The translations under genes and the position numbers were made by a program. Positions 12,201-23,929 of a stretch of 64,000 bases of DNA are shown here, piece by piece. The notes under the pieces were generated by a model. The model was not told the origin of the DNA. It saw nothing but the letters and a program-made list of their open reading frames with translations, and did not search any database. The first letter of the stretch is position 1. The number at the start of each line of letters is the position of its first letter. The stretch spans positions 193,480 to 257,479 of the forward strand of contig DF237004.1 of the NCBI GenBank assembly GCA_000708835.1. The letters are read 5' to 3'. This DNA comes from Klebsormidium nitens. Taxonomy: Eukaryota > Streptophyta > Klebsormidiophyceae > Klebsormidiales > Klebsormidiaceae.

Positions 12201-15200
12201 CAGAGACGGATCTGAACTCCAGGATTCCGTCGAACTCTGACATACGTTTCTTTTTTCCCTTGACAGACGGTCCGCTTCCACCAAGAGCGCTGCGAGGAAG
12301 CGGACGACCTGCTCCGTCCGTACAGCTCGTGTTTGTACGCCTGGGACGAGCCCTGCCGCCCGCACCGCCTCGTCATGACGGTGCCCGGCGCGAGCAAACT
12401 GGGCACCTTCAGTCTGGACACCGTGTGGGAGTACCCCCGGTTACACCTCTCGGCGACCACACAGCGGCCTGAGCGGACGCTGCAGGTGGGTTGCGGGATC
12501 GGACGCCTTACCCAGAGAGTCCCACAAGTCTTGTGCAAGGGTAATAATGCAATAAGTGTACAAACGGAGCGGTGGGGATATGTCACCGGGTCCAATTTGA
12601 GTTTTTAACCCGCTCTCCATCCGAGAAGGTATTTTGATGCTGATGACAAGTGGGTTGACTCATTTGGGGGGTGTTGAGTTTATGAAAAGCTTCAGCGGAG
12701 AGCTCAGTAGGTCGCGTACTTTACCATTTGAATCTATGTTCCTGGTTTGCTGCATGTTAGATGATGATAGGGGTACGAGAACAATTATCACTCGATATGC
12801 ACTTCGTATAGGTTTGTAGATGTTCGTCTTGCTCTTGCGCAGGTCGCGGTTCGTGCTGACGGCCCCACGCGTGTCATCAGCGTATCTGACGTCAGCATGC
12901 ACTCCTGGGAGGAGCCGGAGGGCAGCGGCGCCGGCTCTTCTTGGGCGGGCAAGGGGGAGCGGCCGGGGGAAGCCGCCGGGCCATCAGACATGACCTTGGA
13001 AGTGACTGTGAAGGTGGCCGGGGTGGGGGTGTCGGTGATTGATAGTCGGCCGCAGGTGGGTTGGATTCCTGGGGGATCTTGATAAAGGGACTCTTGAAAG
13101 CAAGGGAGATGCTCAGAATACGTATCGCCGTAATCGGGGGTCAGGTGCGCTTTCAGGCGTTCTGGTAGATTTTTGCTGCCCTTTATGGCGCTTCCTGATG
13201 CAAGGGAGTTGAGCCGCCCAGATAATCTGGCAACAACACTTGAAGACGGGTCATAGTAAATTGCAGTGTGCAACCTGATCAATTAAGGTTGCTGACGTTG
13301 TTCGAAGGGAAGTCGAGATTCATGTTATGCAGGTTGTCATACAAATGTCCTCTGGCTCTTTTTCATGTCAATCGGCTCTTTGCCTCTGCAAATATGGACA
13401 GTATCTCTGCGGCACAGAATGTAGAAGACTCTTTTGAATCCCCCGGACCTTGTGTTACATTCCTTCAAAAAAGTAGATGTAAGCAACAAAGGTCAATTGT
13501 TCGCTTACAGGAGCTACTGTACGGGTGCACACGCGGCGTCAGCATCCGCTTCGTCCGCGGTACGCACGAGCAAATGGCCGAGTTCCACGTGGCAAGCCTC
13601 CAGCTTGACAACCAATTGCGGCACGCCACGTACCCCGTCCTCCTGTCTACTTCCGAACCAGAGACGTCAGCCCCAGCGGGGGCGACACAAAGCTCTGAGT
13701 TACAGGAACGGGTCGCCGCTCTTTCTGGGCGGGTGATGCACTGGCGGCGACAGACGGGGTCGGTAGACTGCTTCCGACTAGTGTCACTAAGGTGCGTCTT
13801 TCGAATGATTTGATCAACCTGACAATTGAATTAGGTATGCTGATATTGGCTCCTCAGTGTTCGACCGTCCATCAGGTGTCTGCTTACCCAGAGAGTAACT
13901 CGGCTTGAAGTGGCTGATGCCCTCACTTTTAAGGCTCAGCGGAAAGCACCGACGAGAAGTTTGGATCCCAGCAAAGGACTATCCTCAAGCAAGAAGCCAA
14001 AACTTTGCCCACAGTCGAAAAAGGTGCAAAACTGACAAAGAGCTTACTGGCACTGGTCTTGAAGACCAGAACTCCAGAAACGCATCACGAGCACGAGCTA
14101 TATGCGCTCTCTTGAAAGCAACTCAGAAACTCGACCCCAAGACCCTGGGTTTGTCAAAACCACGTCATTCGTAACCTTCCTTTCAGGGTGGCGCCTCTGC
14201 GGCTGGAGATCGAGGAGCGCCTCGTCGCCCGCATCGTGGAGTTCGCGAGCGCCCTCCAGGCCGACTCCCTAAACCCCAAACCCTCCGCGCTCGCGCATCC
14301 TCTGGACGAGTCCGACAGCGGCTCCTTTGCGGACCTCGCGGCCGCGTTTACACCAAATGCCACGCCCATTCACACCAGCGGGCCCGGCAGCGTTGCTAGC
14401 GGGGCGTCTACGGGGCACTCAGAGGGCGTCCTTACTGGCGCAGCAGGTGAGCGCTTTGAGTTGGTGTTAAAGGCCCCTGAGGAGTTCCTCGAACCAGGTG
14501 TGTCCGTTGTGTGTCGTATCGATGAGTGGGGAAATCCTTCCTCAAGTCTTGAGAGCCACAAGACCGGGAGCTCAAGAGAAATGTCTGTAAGTGCTCGCTG
14601 GTGTTGTCTATTAAGCAACCTAAGGATCTCAACTTTTCAGTAGAACCAGGTTGAGGAGCAAGAATCCACAGGAAGTGAGGCGGCAGCTATTAGCGAGCCT
14701 CTCAGCCAGACCTTTTAAGGGCTATAAACCTCTTGGAGGAACAAGAGGGGGATCCTGTACGAGAATTGGCGAGAGTAGTGGGAATCACCTGTCAATCGCC
14801 TTCCGGATGTACTCCCTTACACACAGGTGGGCTGTCGAGCGTGGTGTTGACGGGGCACTCCGAGGGCAGCGGGTGCGGCCCGCAGGCGGCGGCGGTGGCT
14901 TTCGTGGGCGGCCCCAACTGGGATGTCTGGACGCTGGTCAAGGACCGGAGGAAGATATACATTGAAACGCTCCACATCCACGCCGTCGACTTGACCATCA
15001 GGTAAGCTCCGGTCGGTGTGAAAAGGCTTTGTCAGGGTGGACTTGCTTCGTTCCTGGTGCGTGCAGCAGCTTCTCCAAATTGCGAAAGACATCACGTTGC
15101 CGAAGGGATTGTGCTGCTCTGTCCTATCTAGACTACCCCGACTCTTCGTTGTATCACTGGCGGAAGTTGTGACTGGATGCCACCTCTCTGTGGAGATCAA

Positions 15201-18200
15201 GTGCGAAAGTGCTGCTTTGCGTCGGTCGGTCGGATGGGCTCTCCTTGCAGCAGGATTTGACGCATCAAATAGACTTTCGTTTGTGGGCTCTTCTTACGCC
15301 TGTCTTGCCTTCTGTGTGCAGTTTCGTGAGCGCGCCCTGGTTACCCTGGGAGATCCGCGGGGCCGCTGCGAGGGGCATGTTAGGAGGGGCGGGGATCGCT
15401 ATCCAGGTGGGTCTGTGGAAAACAAGCTATATAAGCGTTAGAGGTAGTTTTCTTTCCAACTGTATATGGACCATGTTAAGCAGACGCTCTGATGTTTCAG
15501 GTCTACAGGGTTGCGAAGCTTACGGACCAATCGAGCGGCTACTTTGATGGTATCTTTCAAGATCAAGACGCTGTTACCTTCACCCAAACAGACCCCAGCC
15601 CTAATTATTGGATCCACGCAGCGAAGCTTGGTGGCTCTCGCCAATCCCCGAATGCTGGATCATGAAATGAAGCGGCTCTTTACACGGCCGGTGCAGCGCT
15701 CTTTAACTACCAAAGTATTGACAAATTCAGCCCGACAGACCCCAAATCCTGAGTTCTGGACCCCGATTCTTGAGGTTCTGGACGCTAAGTCTCAATTCGT
15801 GGCTTTTGGCAGCGGAGTGTGATGGCTCTCGCCGACCTGAAATGCCGGATGTTGAGGACGAAGCGGCTCTTCACAACGCCGATTCAGCGCTCTTTTACTA
15901 TTAATTCGCTGACACCTTTAGCCTAACAGACCCAAACCTTGAGTTTCTGGACCCCAAACCCTAAGGCTCTGGACCCTGAACCTCGATCCTTGGATCTTCG
16001 TAGCGGAGGGTCAAGCTCCGGCCGACCTAGAACGCCGGATGTTGAGACCGAAGCGGCTCTTCGCACCGCCGATCCGGCGCTCTTTCAGAACCAAAGTACA
16101 CGTACTAACACCTTCAGCCGACCTTCAGCGTAAGAGGCTCCAAACCCTGGATTTCCCGACCCCAAAACCTGAGTTCCAGGACCTGAACCTCAATCCTGCA
16201 TCCCTGCAGCGGAGGGTAATGGCTCTTGCCGACCTTGAAGGCGCCCCCGTGCATCTCGGCCCACTGACTTTGGAGCATCCGCTGGCGAGCTATGGCACGC
16301 TGTGGGGTATGGGCTCCCGCCACTACACGCGCCAAGTGCTGCAAGGGGTCTACAAGGTGAGCATGCGCTCGCACAACTGGATTAAAGGTGTGAATAGGCA
16401 CTCAGCTCGAAGTGCCAAGAGAGAGTCGTTGCGGGGTGCCGAGGGTCGGTGTGCTACTGTGCCAGTTTCGAGCAATTGTGAACAGGATAATTGCTGACCA
16501 AGTAAAGCGATCGCCTTTTGACTCGTCGGAGAATATGGGCACCGAAATTTTCGGGTCGCATCTGAAGCCAGGCTTACAAGCCGGGGGGTATGCTCCAGGT
16601 TTTTGCGTCTCAGCCCGGATGTTTGAAAACCCGTAGGTCTTCAGGCAGAAGGGAGTTAAGTCCAGGCTCGATCTCGAGCTGTGTCAAGTCTCCAGTTGGG
16701 CTGTAGAGCTTCCATTCCTGACACTTCCTTCGCCGCAGGTGCTGGGCTCCGCCGACTTCCTGGGCAACCCGGTGGGCTTCTTCCAAAGCGTGGGCTCCGG
16801 CCTTTGGGACTTCGTCACCACGCCGGCGACCAGCCTCGCGCAGGTGCAGGCCCAGATTTTGCTTCTATTAAAATTGAAAGAACTCCTTGTATATTCATTG
16901 ACATTGAGTTAGCCCTCCCTTGCGGGACCGTAGCTCAAGGGGTCTTCTGATGTGAATGTGGGCTTATTTCGACCGGAGCACGGGGAAGTCCGGTCTACAC
17001 CGCCGGCTGATCGACGACCTTGATATGATTTGCGCTTGGCAACCGTCAGCAGCTTTTGTTGCCTGGGTCTGCTTGCTGCGAAGCATCTGTGCTGTGCGAC
17101 TCTGTACTTTGCGCGGCACACCGGGTCGTCCGGCGCTTGGTTTTAAGCAACCTTTGGTGGCAGTTGTTTGCAAATGCAAATGCAAACATCAAAAATAATC
17201 CTGAAGCATTAAAAATTGATAAAAAATAAAGCTAGTGAACGAGGGGCTAACACACAGTGAAAGATGACCAAGAATTGGTCATGAGTAACAGCGGCAGTTC
17301 TTGAATCGCACGGAGCGCTCAATCTTCCGCTCAGATCTAGACAAAGTTCTAGCTTTCAACCTCGACATGAGAAGATCAGAGATTGTTCCGCAACCCGCCC
17401 TTTACGCTCTCCACAGAACCCCGGCCAGTTCACGGCAGGCGTCGCGGAGGGCACCCGCAGCCTGTTGAGCAACACGGTCTTCGCCTTCAGTAACGCCGCC
17501 ACGCGCCTCAGCGGAGCCGCGCGCAAGGTGCGTCAGCTGCTCGCTCTAGTATTTGTGTTCCTTCGTGGCCTGGAAACGAGTGCTAACTTTATGTCCCCCT
17601 ACATTTCAACTCCCTTGGGGTCAAAAGACGTGCGTCCTTTTTGCTCCGTTTTTCCTCTTCGTCTTGTCATGGAAGATCCCAAAACGTTGGCCGTTCTTGT
17701 GCTTCGTGTCTTGAGTTGCGTGCTGACGCTATAGTTCTTAGGGTCGGCTTTGTGAAGAGCATGTGGTTTACAAGGGGACGCCGGCAATCGGTCTGGCTTT
17801 TGTCATCTGCCTTCGTTTCTTGTCAGACGCCGAAAACCTGCCCCGCTCTTCTCTACCCATTGTCTTTCGTACCGATCACAGTTCTGACGTGCCATTTTGC
17901 AGGGCGTTCAAACGTGGGCGCTGGACCGGGAGTACATTGAGGAGATGGAACGGCGGCGGCGCGAGGAGAACGGCGGGGGCGTCTTGCGCGCCATTCTCGA
18001 GGTGGGCGTCAGACGCGTCCAAATCCCAGAAGAGTAGCAAACGTCTTCTGGGATTGCTCGACCAAGTAATTTCGGTGTCCCTCCTCTTACAACTCACGCA
18101 TGCTGACGTCACCTGCTTACAGGGCTTGACCGGGGTGCTGGAGCAACCGGTGAGGGGCGCGGAGAGCAGCGGCTTGGCAGGGATGGTCACCGGTGGGTTT

Positions 18201-19544
18201 CTCCGGCTCGATATCACGTATATTTGAATTGTAAGACTTCCTCTCAAGCCTGTTGGCAGCATCACAGTAGTGCCGTGATTCTTTTAGCAATTTTAGGCCT
18301 GAAATCGTCGTTCACTTAGGAAGTTGGAAGAAACTTCCATCGGGTCACGTTTGAGTTGGATGGAGAATCCCAGATTCGCGTCTCCAAGTGTCGCTCGCAG
18401 CTCACCCCTCACTTGCGCCAGTTAGTCTATCATAACCTGTGGACCTGCTCAGATGTTCTTCAAATTATCCGTACCTTGCACGAGAGTGCTGAATTTGTCG
18501 CGTTTTTCCTTCCAGGCACCGCCAAAGGGCTGGTCGGTCTAGTCGCCAAGCCGACCGCCAGCATTCTCGAGCTCGCGAGCCGCACCGCGCAAAGTATCCG
18601 CAATGCGACCCGCCGCAGCCTCGCGCGCGCCATGCGCGTGCGCCCCCCCCGCCAAATCAGCGCGGACGCCCCGCTGACGAAGTATTTGCGGGAGGAGGCG
18701 GTGGGGCGGGCGGTGCTACTGGAAGCGGAGGGGGGGTGGTACGGAAACGAGGTGAGGGGGGGGGCGGGTGGTTTTGCACTGCGGCGTTCGTTGCCGAAGA
18801 GGGGGGGCCTTTTTGTGGTAAACCACAAGAGGAGTTTCATGGTTCTCGATGTTCGACGTGTAGATCCGAATGGTGAACACGCACGGCAGTCTTATACACG
18901 GGCAGATGTGCTCCACAGAAGACAACCATCTTCTCGTCCGAACGGCGATCGCCGAGGGACGTTAGTCCCTCGCACAAGGATGCTTTAGGTGGTGACGGAG
19001 AGGCCGCGACGCCATGTCAGCACAAGCCGAAACGCTGTGATAAGTGCGACTGAGATCGTCAAAGTTGACGTGAAGAAAGATGAACACCAACCTTCTCTTG
19101 GTGTTGGTTTTGCAGGTGTTCAGCCAATGCTTTCCCCTCGCAGAACCGGGCGAGTTCCTCGTTCTGTCCGAATCCCGAGTCCTTTCCGTCGAGAGCGCGA
19201 GCTACCGACCGGCGGCAAAAACATCGGACACTTGCCCCGGGCGCGAGTGGACTGTCCAGTGGGACATCGCCTTTACGGACGTCCTACACGTCCAGTCGCG
19301 GGGAAAGGCACTCCGGATACTCGCCATGTCGCCAACCCTGACGTCAAAGCCAGCAAAAACGCCCGTGCTGGGAACGCCACCAAAGTCGGCGGGCGCCGCA
19401 CCATATGTGCATAGAGAGATCAGCTTCGAGGAGGAGGGCGCGGCGGAGTATCTGCGTAAGCATTTGTCAGAGCACGCGAATAGGAGCCACAGCGGTCATG
19501 GGCTAGGACAGGGAGCTTTGCTTCCGAAAGAAAGCGTCGAATGA
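252..19544 (+). CDS. VPS13: VPS13-type bridge-like lipid transfer protein, C-terminal 3,142 residues (5' end outside window)
   Basis: VPS13 proteins are long hydrophobic-groove bridges that move lipids between membranes at contact sites. Exons read: 252-396, 706-1015, 1436-3174, 3722-5316, 5686-5814, 6222-6377, 6819-7520, 7857-7979, 8284-8712, 9044-9227, 9566-10655, 11067-11183, 11579-11858, 12267-12485, 12843-13055, 13511-13791, 14187-14446, 14827-15001, 15322-15406, 16210-16356, 16739-16843, 17417-17527, 17903-18001, 18123-18192, 18516-18751, 19116-19544. All phases agree and the sum is 9,429 nt, a multiple of three, ending in TGA. Family hallmarks: groove-type repeats with acidic low-complexity loops in the two large exons; WEPLVEPYSF before the VAB/SHR-BD region; VVIENWLPC and PYWLKNDTG inside it; LQLDNQLRHATYPVLL in the APT1-like region; the ATG2-C-like block with GSADFLGNPVGFFQSVGSG, KGLVGLVAKPTAS and RVRPPRQIS; and a terminal PH-like exon. 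The N-terminal chorein domain must lie upstream. A Ser/Gly/Pro-rich insert lies at about 9690-10400. AATAAA at 19686 may be the poly(A) signal. Confidence 0.93.
5442..5485. repeat. Short 10-bp tandem repeat in VPS13 intron
   Basis: The unit TTTGAACCCC occurs about three times head to tail, followed by degenerate C-rich remnants. It lies in the intron between exons 3722-5316 and 5686-5814. It is a simple-sequence tract and no function is suggested. Confidence 0.8.
15618..16230. repeat. Four-unit tandem array made of intron plus the start of a VPS13 exon
   Basis: Units begin at about 15618, 15810, 16001 and 16207, a period of about 191-206 bp. Each begins with a variant of CAGCGGAGGGTAATGGCTCT. 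The last unit is the functional acceptor and first codons of exon 16210-16356; the three upstream units are diverged copies inside the intron. The rest of each unit also matches: GCGGCTCTTC, GGCGCTCTTT and an AT-poor stretch with CTGGACCC. The first two copies keep a CAG before the exon-like start and the third has TAG, so all three are potential decoy 3' splice sites. Confidence 0.85.
18022..18055. other. Perfect 12-bp inverted repeat (hairpin) in VPS13 intron
   Basis: AATCCCAGAAGA at 18022-18033 is followed after 10 nt by its exact reverse complement at 18044-18055. It lies just downstream of the donor of exon 17903-18001 in a 121-nt intron, so transcripts could fold here and bring the splice sites closer. 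Confidence 0.7.
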
Positions 19545-20735
19545 AAACTCACGATAGAATTCTAGGCCGATAGAAGGTAATGTTGCTGCAAGTGATCTTA
19601 ATCGAGCTGAGGCAAAAGGCCAGGTAGAAATACTCACGATGGGGTCACTCTAAGGTGATCTGTGTCTTGTATTTTTCTCTGTCCAAATAAACTCCGGCCT
19701 CGTGGCAGATACTTGGTAACCTTCGAGAATTTTACTTGATGCATGCAACTATAACAACCTGAAGTGGTGCATGCGTATAATTTCCGCGCATCATACGTCT
19801 CCTCTTTGGTAGGTTTTATATCTCGATACGTCCGACAATCATCCTCAGATTTGCTCCGTCAAGTTGATGGAGCACTGATTGAAAGACAACCTGGCAGATT
19901 GTGCACTGATGCCAATCCAAATGCATTCAGGTCGACAGGTGTCTATTGCATGGGTATAACATAGCTTCGATCGGCCATGCTGCTTTTGCCATCTTCTCTA
20001 GCTACATAGCTAGAGCTATTATGGGGTACCGTACGAGTATACTGTCGACGGTAGGCTCCATCAGACGGTACCGTAGATGTAGCATCATGCCATGCAGGCG
20101 ACAAGCAAATGTTGCATCATGTGTGCCAACTTAGCATTACCATGCTAAGAAGGTTCAGTCCGACGCACGGGATCCTAGGATGCATGTCGGTTTACATAAA
20201 TGTTGGCATGAGAGCCCAGATAGCCCATGCCAGGCCGCCCCCGCGTTCAAAAGAGAACACATCGCACATGATTGAAGCACGGCGGCCATCTTTAAGCTGC
20301 GCCTGGATGTGCAGGCTGTCCGTTCATACGCACTGCGGACTGCATGCGACAACTTACCAATGTGTAGAATCTGCTCGGAGAGCGTTTGGTGGCGCCCTGA
20401 ACTTCCCATTCTGCTATAGCAGAGCGGCCGCCAAGCCTGAGTCAATCTTCCCGAGAACAATGACGGGTCACACCTTAGTTAGAATCTAAAGTACACTTAC
20501 ACAGCTTTGCTGCATAAAGCTCTTGCGCCCAACCCAACTGAGCAATCGCAATTGCAGAGAAAACCTAGGATAGCTGCCAATTCCTATGCTAACTCCTGAC
20601 GCATACAAAACATATGCTTCCTTCCATGTGTGTTGTCCCTTTGTTCAAAAGTTGTTTACACAGGACCGGTAACACGTACTTCCCAGAACCATAAAGAGGC
20701 TTTGGTACGCATCACACAAAGCCTCAAATTCTTTG
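19545..20735. other. Intergenic region between VPS13 and TAF9
   Basis: Both flanking genes end here, so it should hold two 3' UTRs. AATAAA at 19686-19691 suits VPS13. A small inverted repeat, TCTAGCT with AGCTAGA, lies near 20000. The open frames here are short and show no protein-like pattern. I see no gene. Confidence 0.6.
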
Positions 20736-22381
20736 TTACCGCGTTGTTTGTGGCCGTTCATCTGGCGTTGCTATCTGATAGTTTGGGGCGGTAAGAGTGT
20801 CCACATCAGGAGGCAGACGCAAGCCTGGCCGAGGCTCGATCTCTGGTAGAGGAATGCTGTTTCGCTGCTTTGCGAGCTCGAGGAGAACCTAAGGACCAGA
20901 AAGCGCTCAGTCACCAACTTTGAAAGTTTATCAAGGAGCCCGCGCATCTGCCAGACGTTTCAAAGTGCTTAGGGGCAAACGAGTGCTGCCTACATAGAGG
21001 CTGGTTTTGCAAGACAAGGAACCAATCAAATGTTTGTCCTGGACAAATTAACAAAGAGCTAGGTCGATCCGTGAGGGTCAGTAAGCGTCAGATCAGCAAG
21101 ACATGTGGGTAACTTGCTTGTGAGAGTCATCTGTTATTGCACCATCCGCAAATTTGAAATAACTTTCATCCTCCTGCTTATCGATCTACACAAATGCGGC
21201 GGACCTTCTCAGCCGTGTACATCAATACCTATAACAGAGACCAGCATAATTGTTCCCTGTACATCAGATACTTTAAGTAGAGACCAGAAGACAACAACAC
21301 ACTGCGCTTCGCACTTTATTCTCGGTGCCTCACCTCTCTCGGTGGGGGCTGCGTGAAGGAAAAGTTGACCCGAGACTGGATTGCGAGCTTCACATCATCA
21401 ATGTCGATTGCCGGCTTGTTTGCATGCTCCGAGTAGGTTCGTGCGTCGCTGAGGGCGTCGGTGAAGTATCCTGCACATAGTTGCACCCAGATTTCTTACT
21501 ACGGAAGTTACTGTGTAGGTATTGGGCACAGGTGACATTTTTGTTTAGGGGGAATGCACTTACAGTTGAAGGATACAATTGAGTTGAGCAATGCCGACAA
21601 GCTGGAACGCAACGCTGATCGTTGATGCCCAATTCGGACCACATGAGCGAACAAGATGCGGGGACAGGTTCCTTGAATGCTTATGTTTTCACACGTAAAA
21701 CGAGTTGTTTACTGCTGAGATCCACGCGTTTGCCCACATGTTTCCAACTCTGTTCAACGTTCAAAGGCAAGGGCTGTCTGCTTAGAGTGCTCAATTCTCA
21801 CATTTCTTGAAAAGCGAGATGGACTATTGACAATGCCACCTGAAATGCTGTCACTTAGAAAGATCCCTGAGAGAGTGAATGTCTGATTCCTCATAATCCT
21901 GAACCACCACAGCCTTGATTTCTTCGATTGATGAAGAATCACAGCAAAATGGGGCACCGGTCGTATGAGAGCCCCGCAATATAATCCCAGGAGTCCTAAT
22001 CTCCTCACACAAAATGCAGTGAAGGCTTCCTTCGCGGGTAAAATGTTGACCGATGGAAAGGGTGTCCAAGAGGACGACCGCAAGGCACTACCCGCAGCTT
22101 ACAACGTCCGTCACTTTTCACCGGGGCACGAACTGATGGACCAGACAAGAGCAGCTTTCAAGTCACACCACCAACACCTCTCTCCCTTCCAATGTTCCAA
22201 ATGTCTATCATTCTAGCGGAACTACTGCCTGATCAAGGTTGGCAATCCGCTTACGATACATGAACTCCAGGAGCTGGTTCACAACTCGCGGCTCGTAGTT
22301 TTCCACCCCCATCGATCGCAGTATCTCGATGATGACCTTAGCATCCTGCGGAAGATCTCCAGCAGCCCCAGCGTCCGCCAT
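20736..22381 (-). CDS. TAF9: Transcription initiation factor TFIID subunit 9 (TAF9, histone fold)
   Basis: TAF9 is a histone-fold subunit shared by TFIID and SAGA-type coactivators and pairs with TAF6 in the nucleus. Three exons on the minus strand: 22381-22255, 21470-21334, 20888-20736. Together they give 138 residues with matching phases (the first intron splits an Arg codon, the second lies after a Glu codon). The start [20 protein letters not shown] and [14 protein letters not shown] form helix 1 and the first part of helix 2. Exon 2 ([20 protein letters not shown], then [18 protein letters not shown]) completes the fold. Exon 3 gives the hallmark [11 protein letters not shown] and [17 protein letters not shown]. 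The protein is shorter than land-plant TAF9 (about 180 residues) because it stops soon after the conserved block. It is tail to tail with VPS13 and head to head with the next gene. Confidence 0.95.
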
Positions 22382-22505
22382 TTCCGAGGGCGATGCTTCT
22401 CAAAATTGAGCTGCCGCCATTGGACCAGCTCCTCTGCGCTAGGAGTAGAAATTTGACAGCGTACAATATTAGCCATGCAGCAAAAGCACGCAAGCTGACA
22501 ACTAG

Positions 22506-22727
22506 AACGACGTGCTAGCCATAGATGATAGAATTTGTCGTGTCACCGAACTCCTGGGTGACTATGCCGATTCTGCTCGGGCTAAAAAACAAAGTATTGA
22601 GTTAGGGCAACTCCCAGCCGCCGATGAGTCACAAGCAATAAGTTTGAACGGCGCTTCTTTCAGGGAGCTTTCGTACAATTGCTTCGCAGCGGCTACTGGT
22701 TGGTTTGAATTTGAAACTTATAGTCAG
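22506..22727 (+). other. Possible upstream exon of the Ser/Pro-rich gene
   Basis: An open frame without an ATG runs to a good donor, CAG|GTAAAA, at 22727-22733. It ends in phase 0, which matches the phase-0 start of exon 23930-24040. It reads LLGDYADSARAKKQSIELGQ and later WFEFETYSQ, which look protein-like. No start codon or upstream acceptor could be fixed, and the TAF9 start is only about 125 bp away on the other strand, so this remains a weak candidate. Confidence 0.25.
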
Positions 22728-23929
22728 GTAAAACCCCTTGAATTAATTCAAGTGATTTTCAGCGCGCGCGGCCTGGCGTCGTGCCGTGCATTGAATCATT
22801 GAGACCGTCGATGACGGTGAACGTGCTGAACGTGCAGCAGATCGACGGTTGAAATTCTACCCCAACTTCCCTCGAAACTTTCAAACGTGCGGAAGCTTGT
22901 TCAACAAAACTTCTGCCAGCTCAGCGGTCATGGCTCCGGCCACGTTGAAGACGGTTGAACGTTCTCTCTGCCATTGCAGGCTTCCTTGGTGCAGCCCCAG
23001 CGCCATGGCTGCCGGCAGCCGGCAGCTGCAGTCTCTGCAGCAGCACTGGCAATCTGCTCGTGGAGTTTCTGTTGGGCCCTGACACTGACAGAAGGTGTCA
23101 GGAGTTTGGTTGTTGTGCTTCCCCTTCCTGACAATGTAGAGCACTTTATCCTTAGCTGAAGGCAAGTCCTAAAGCCAAAGGAAGATAATTGCTCTTCATT
23201 AGAAGCTTGGTAATGTACCAAGGTAGATGATTCTGGTAGGACTTAGGTTTCAATCAGCGTTTCATCTAGTCTAATCAGCATTGAACTGGTTTAGAGGTAC
23301 AAGTGCAAGCTCCGGAGGGTGAGCGTTTGTCTGAAGGACCGAAGGAAAGGCATTGCAATGGCGGTCACAGAAAGCAGCAGTCCTCTGGCTGATCTGCATT
23401 CAGTCCATTTGCGAATTGCACGGACAATGGAACAGGTAAAATGCCCAACATTGCTGCCCTTGTTTTTGACAGCAGGTTAAGCACTCTTGAAGATCTTCAT
23501 GCATCCCTTCTTCAATGGTAATACAAAGACTGGAAGACAAATTTTCCTTGAGGATACACTTTGTCCTCGAAACAAACGCAACTGTCTGCACAAACAACCG
23601 ATTGTAAGAGTTTTACCCTCTGTCGTCAAGCAAGGGGAGCCCTTCGTACCTTCACTCTTTGGAGGTCCTGATCAATGCAGGGCTTGATGCCAAAAACAGC
23701 ATGTTCACTAAGGCGAGGTAGGACTCGACAATTGATCAGGGGCAGTGCAACCCCGCATGCCCAACAGGCCTTGTTTTCTAGCAAGTTTGTCAGCGGCATT
23801 GAGAACATGAGGCAGAGGGTATGAGCTTTGTGCTTTGTGCTTGGTAAGTTCACCTTCTTCTCCTCAATGCCTTCGCAAGTTCAAGGGGTATCCTGCAATC
23901 TTGATGTTTGTTTTTGTGCTCATTTGCAG
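22728..23929. other. Region of unclear content upstream of the first sure exon of the Ser/Pro-rich gene
   Basis: It could be one long intron or contain 5' UTR. A moderately GC-rich stretch at about 22800-23080 has open frames on both strands, but none shows a recognisable domain or a start with convincing context. The 3' end carries a normal acceptor, TTTGCAG, at 23923-23929. Confidence 0.4.

Noticed and set aside
15618-16230. Array considered as CRISPR or satellite
   Set aside because: Units are contiguous, diverged, without spacers, and derive from the neighbouring exon edge.
16920-16985. tRNA-like stretch (GGGACCGTAGCTCAAGGGG)
   Set aside because: Only a D-arm-like piece is present; no T-arm, anticodon stem or matching acceptor stem follows.
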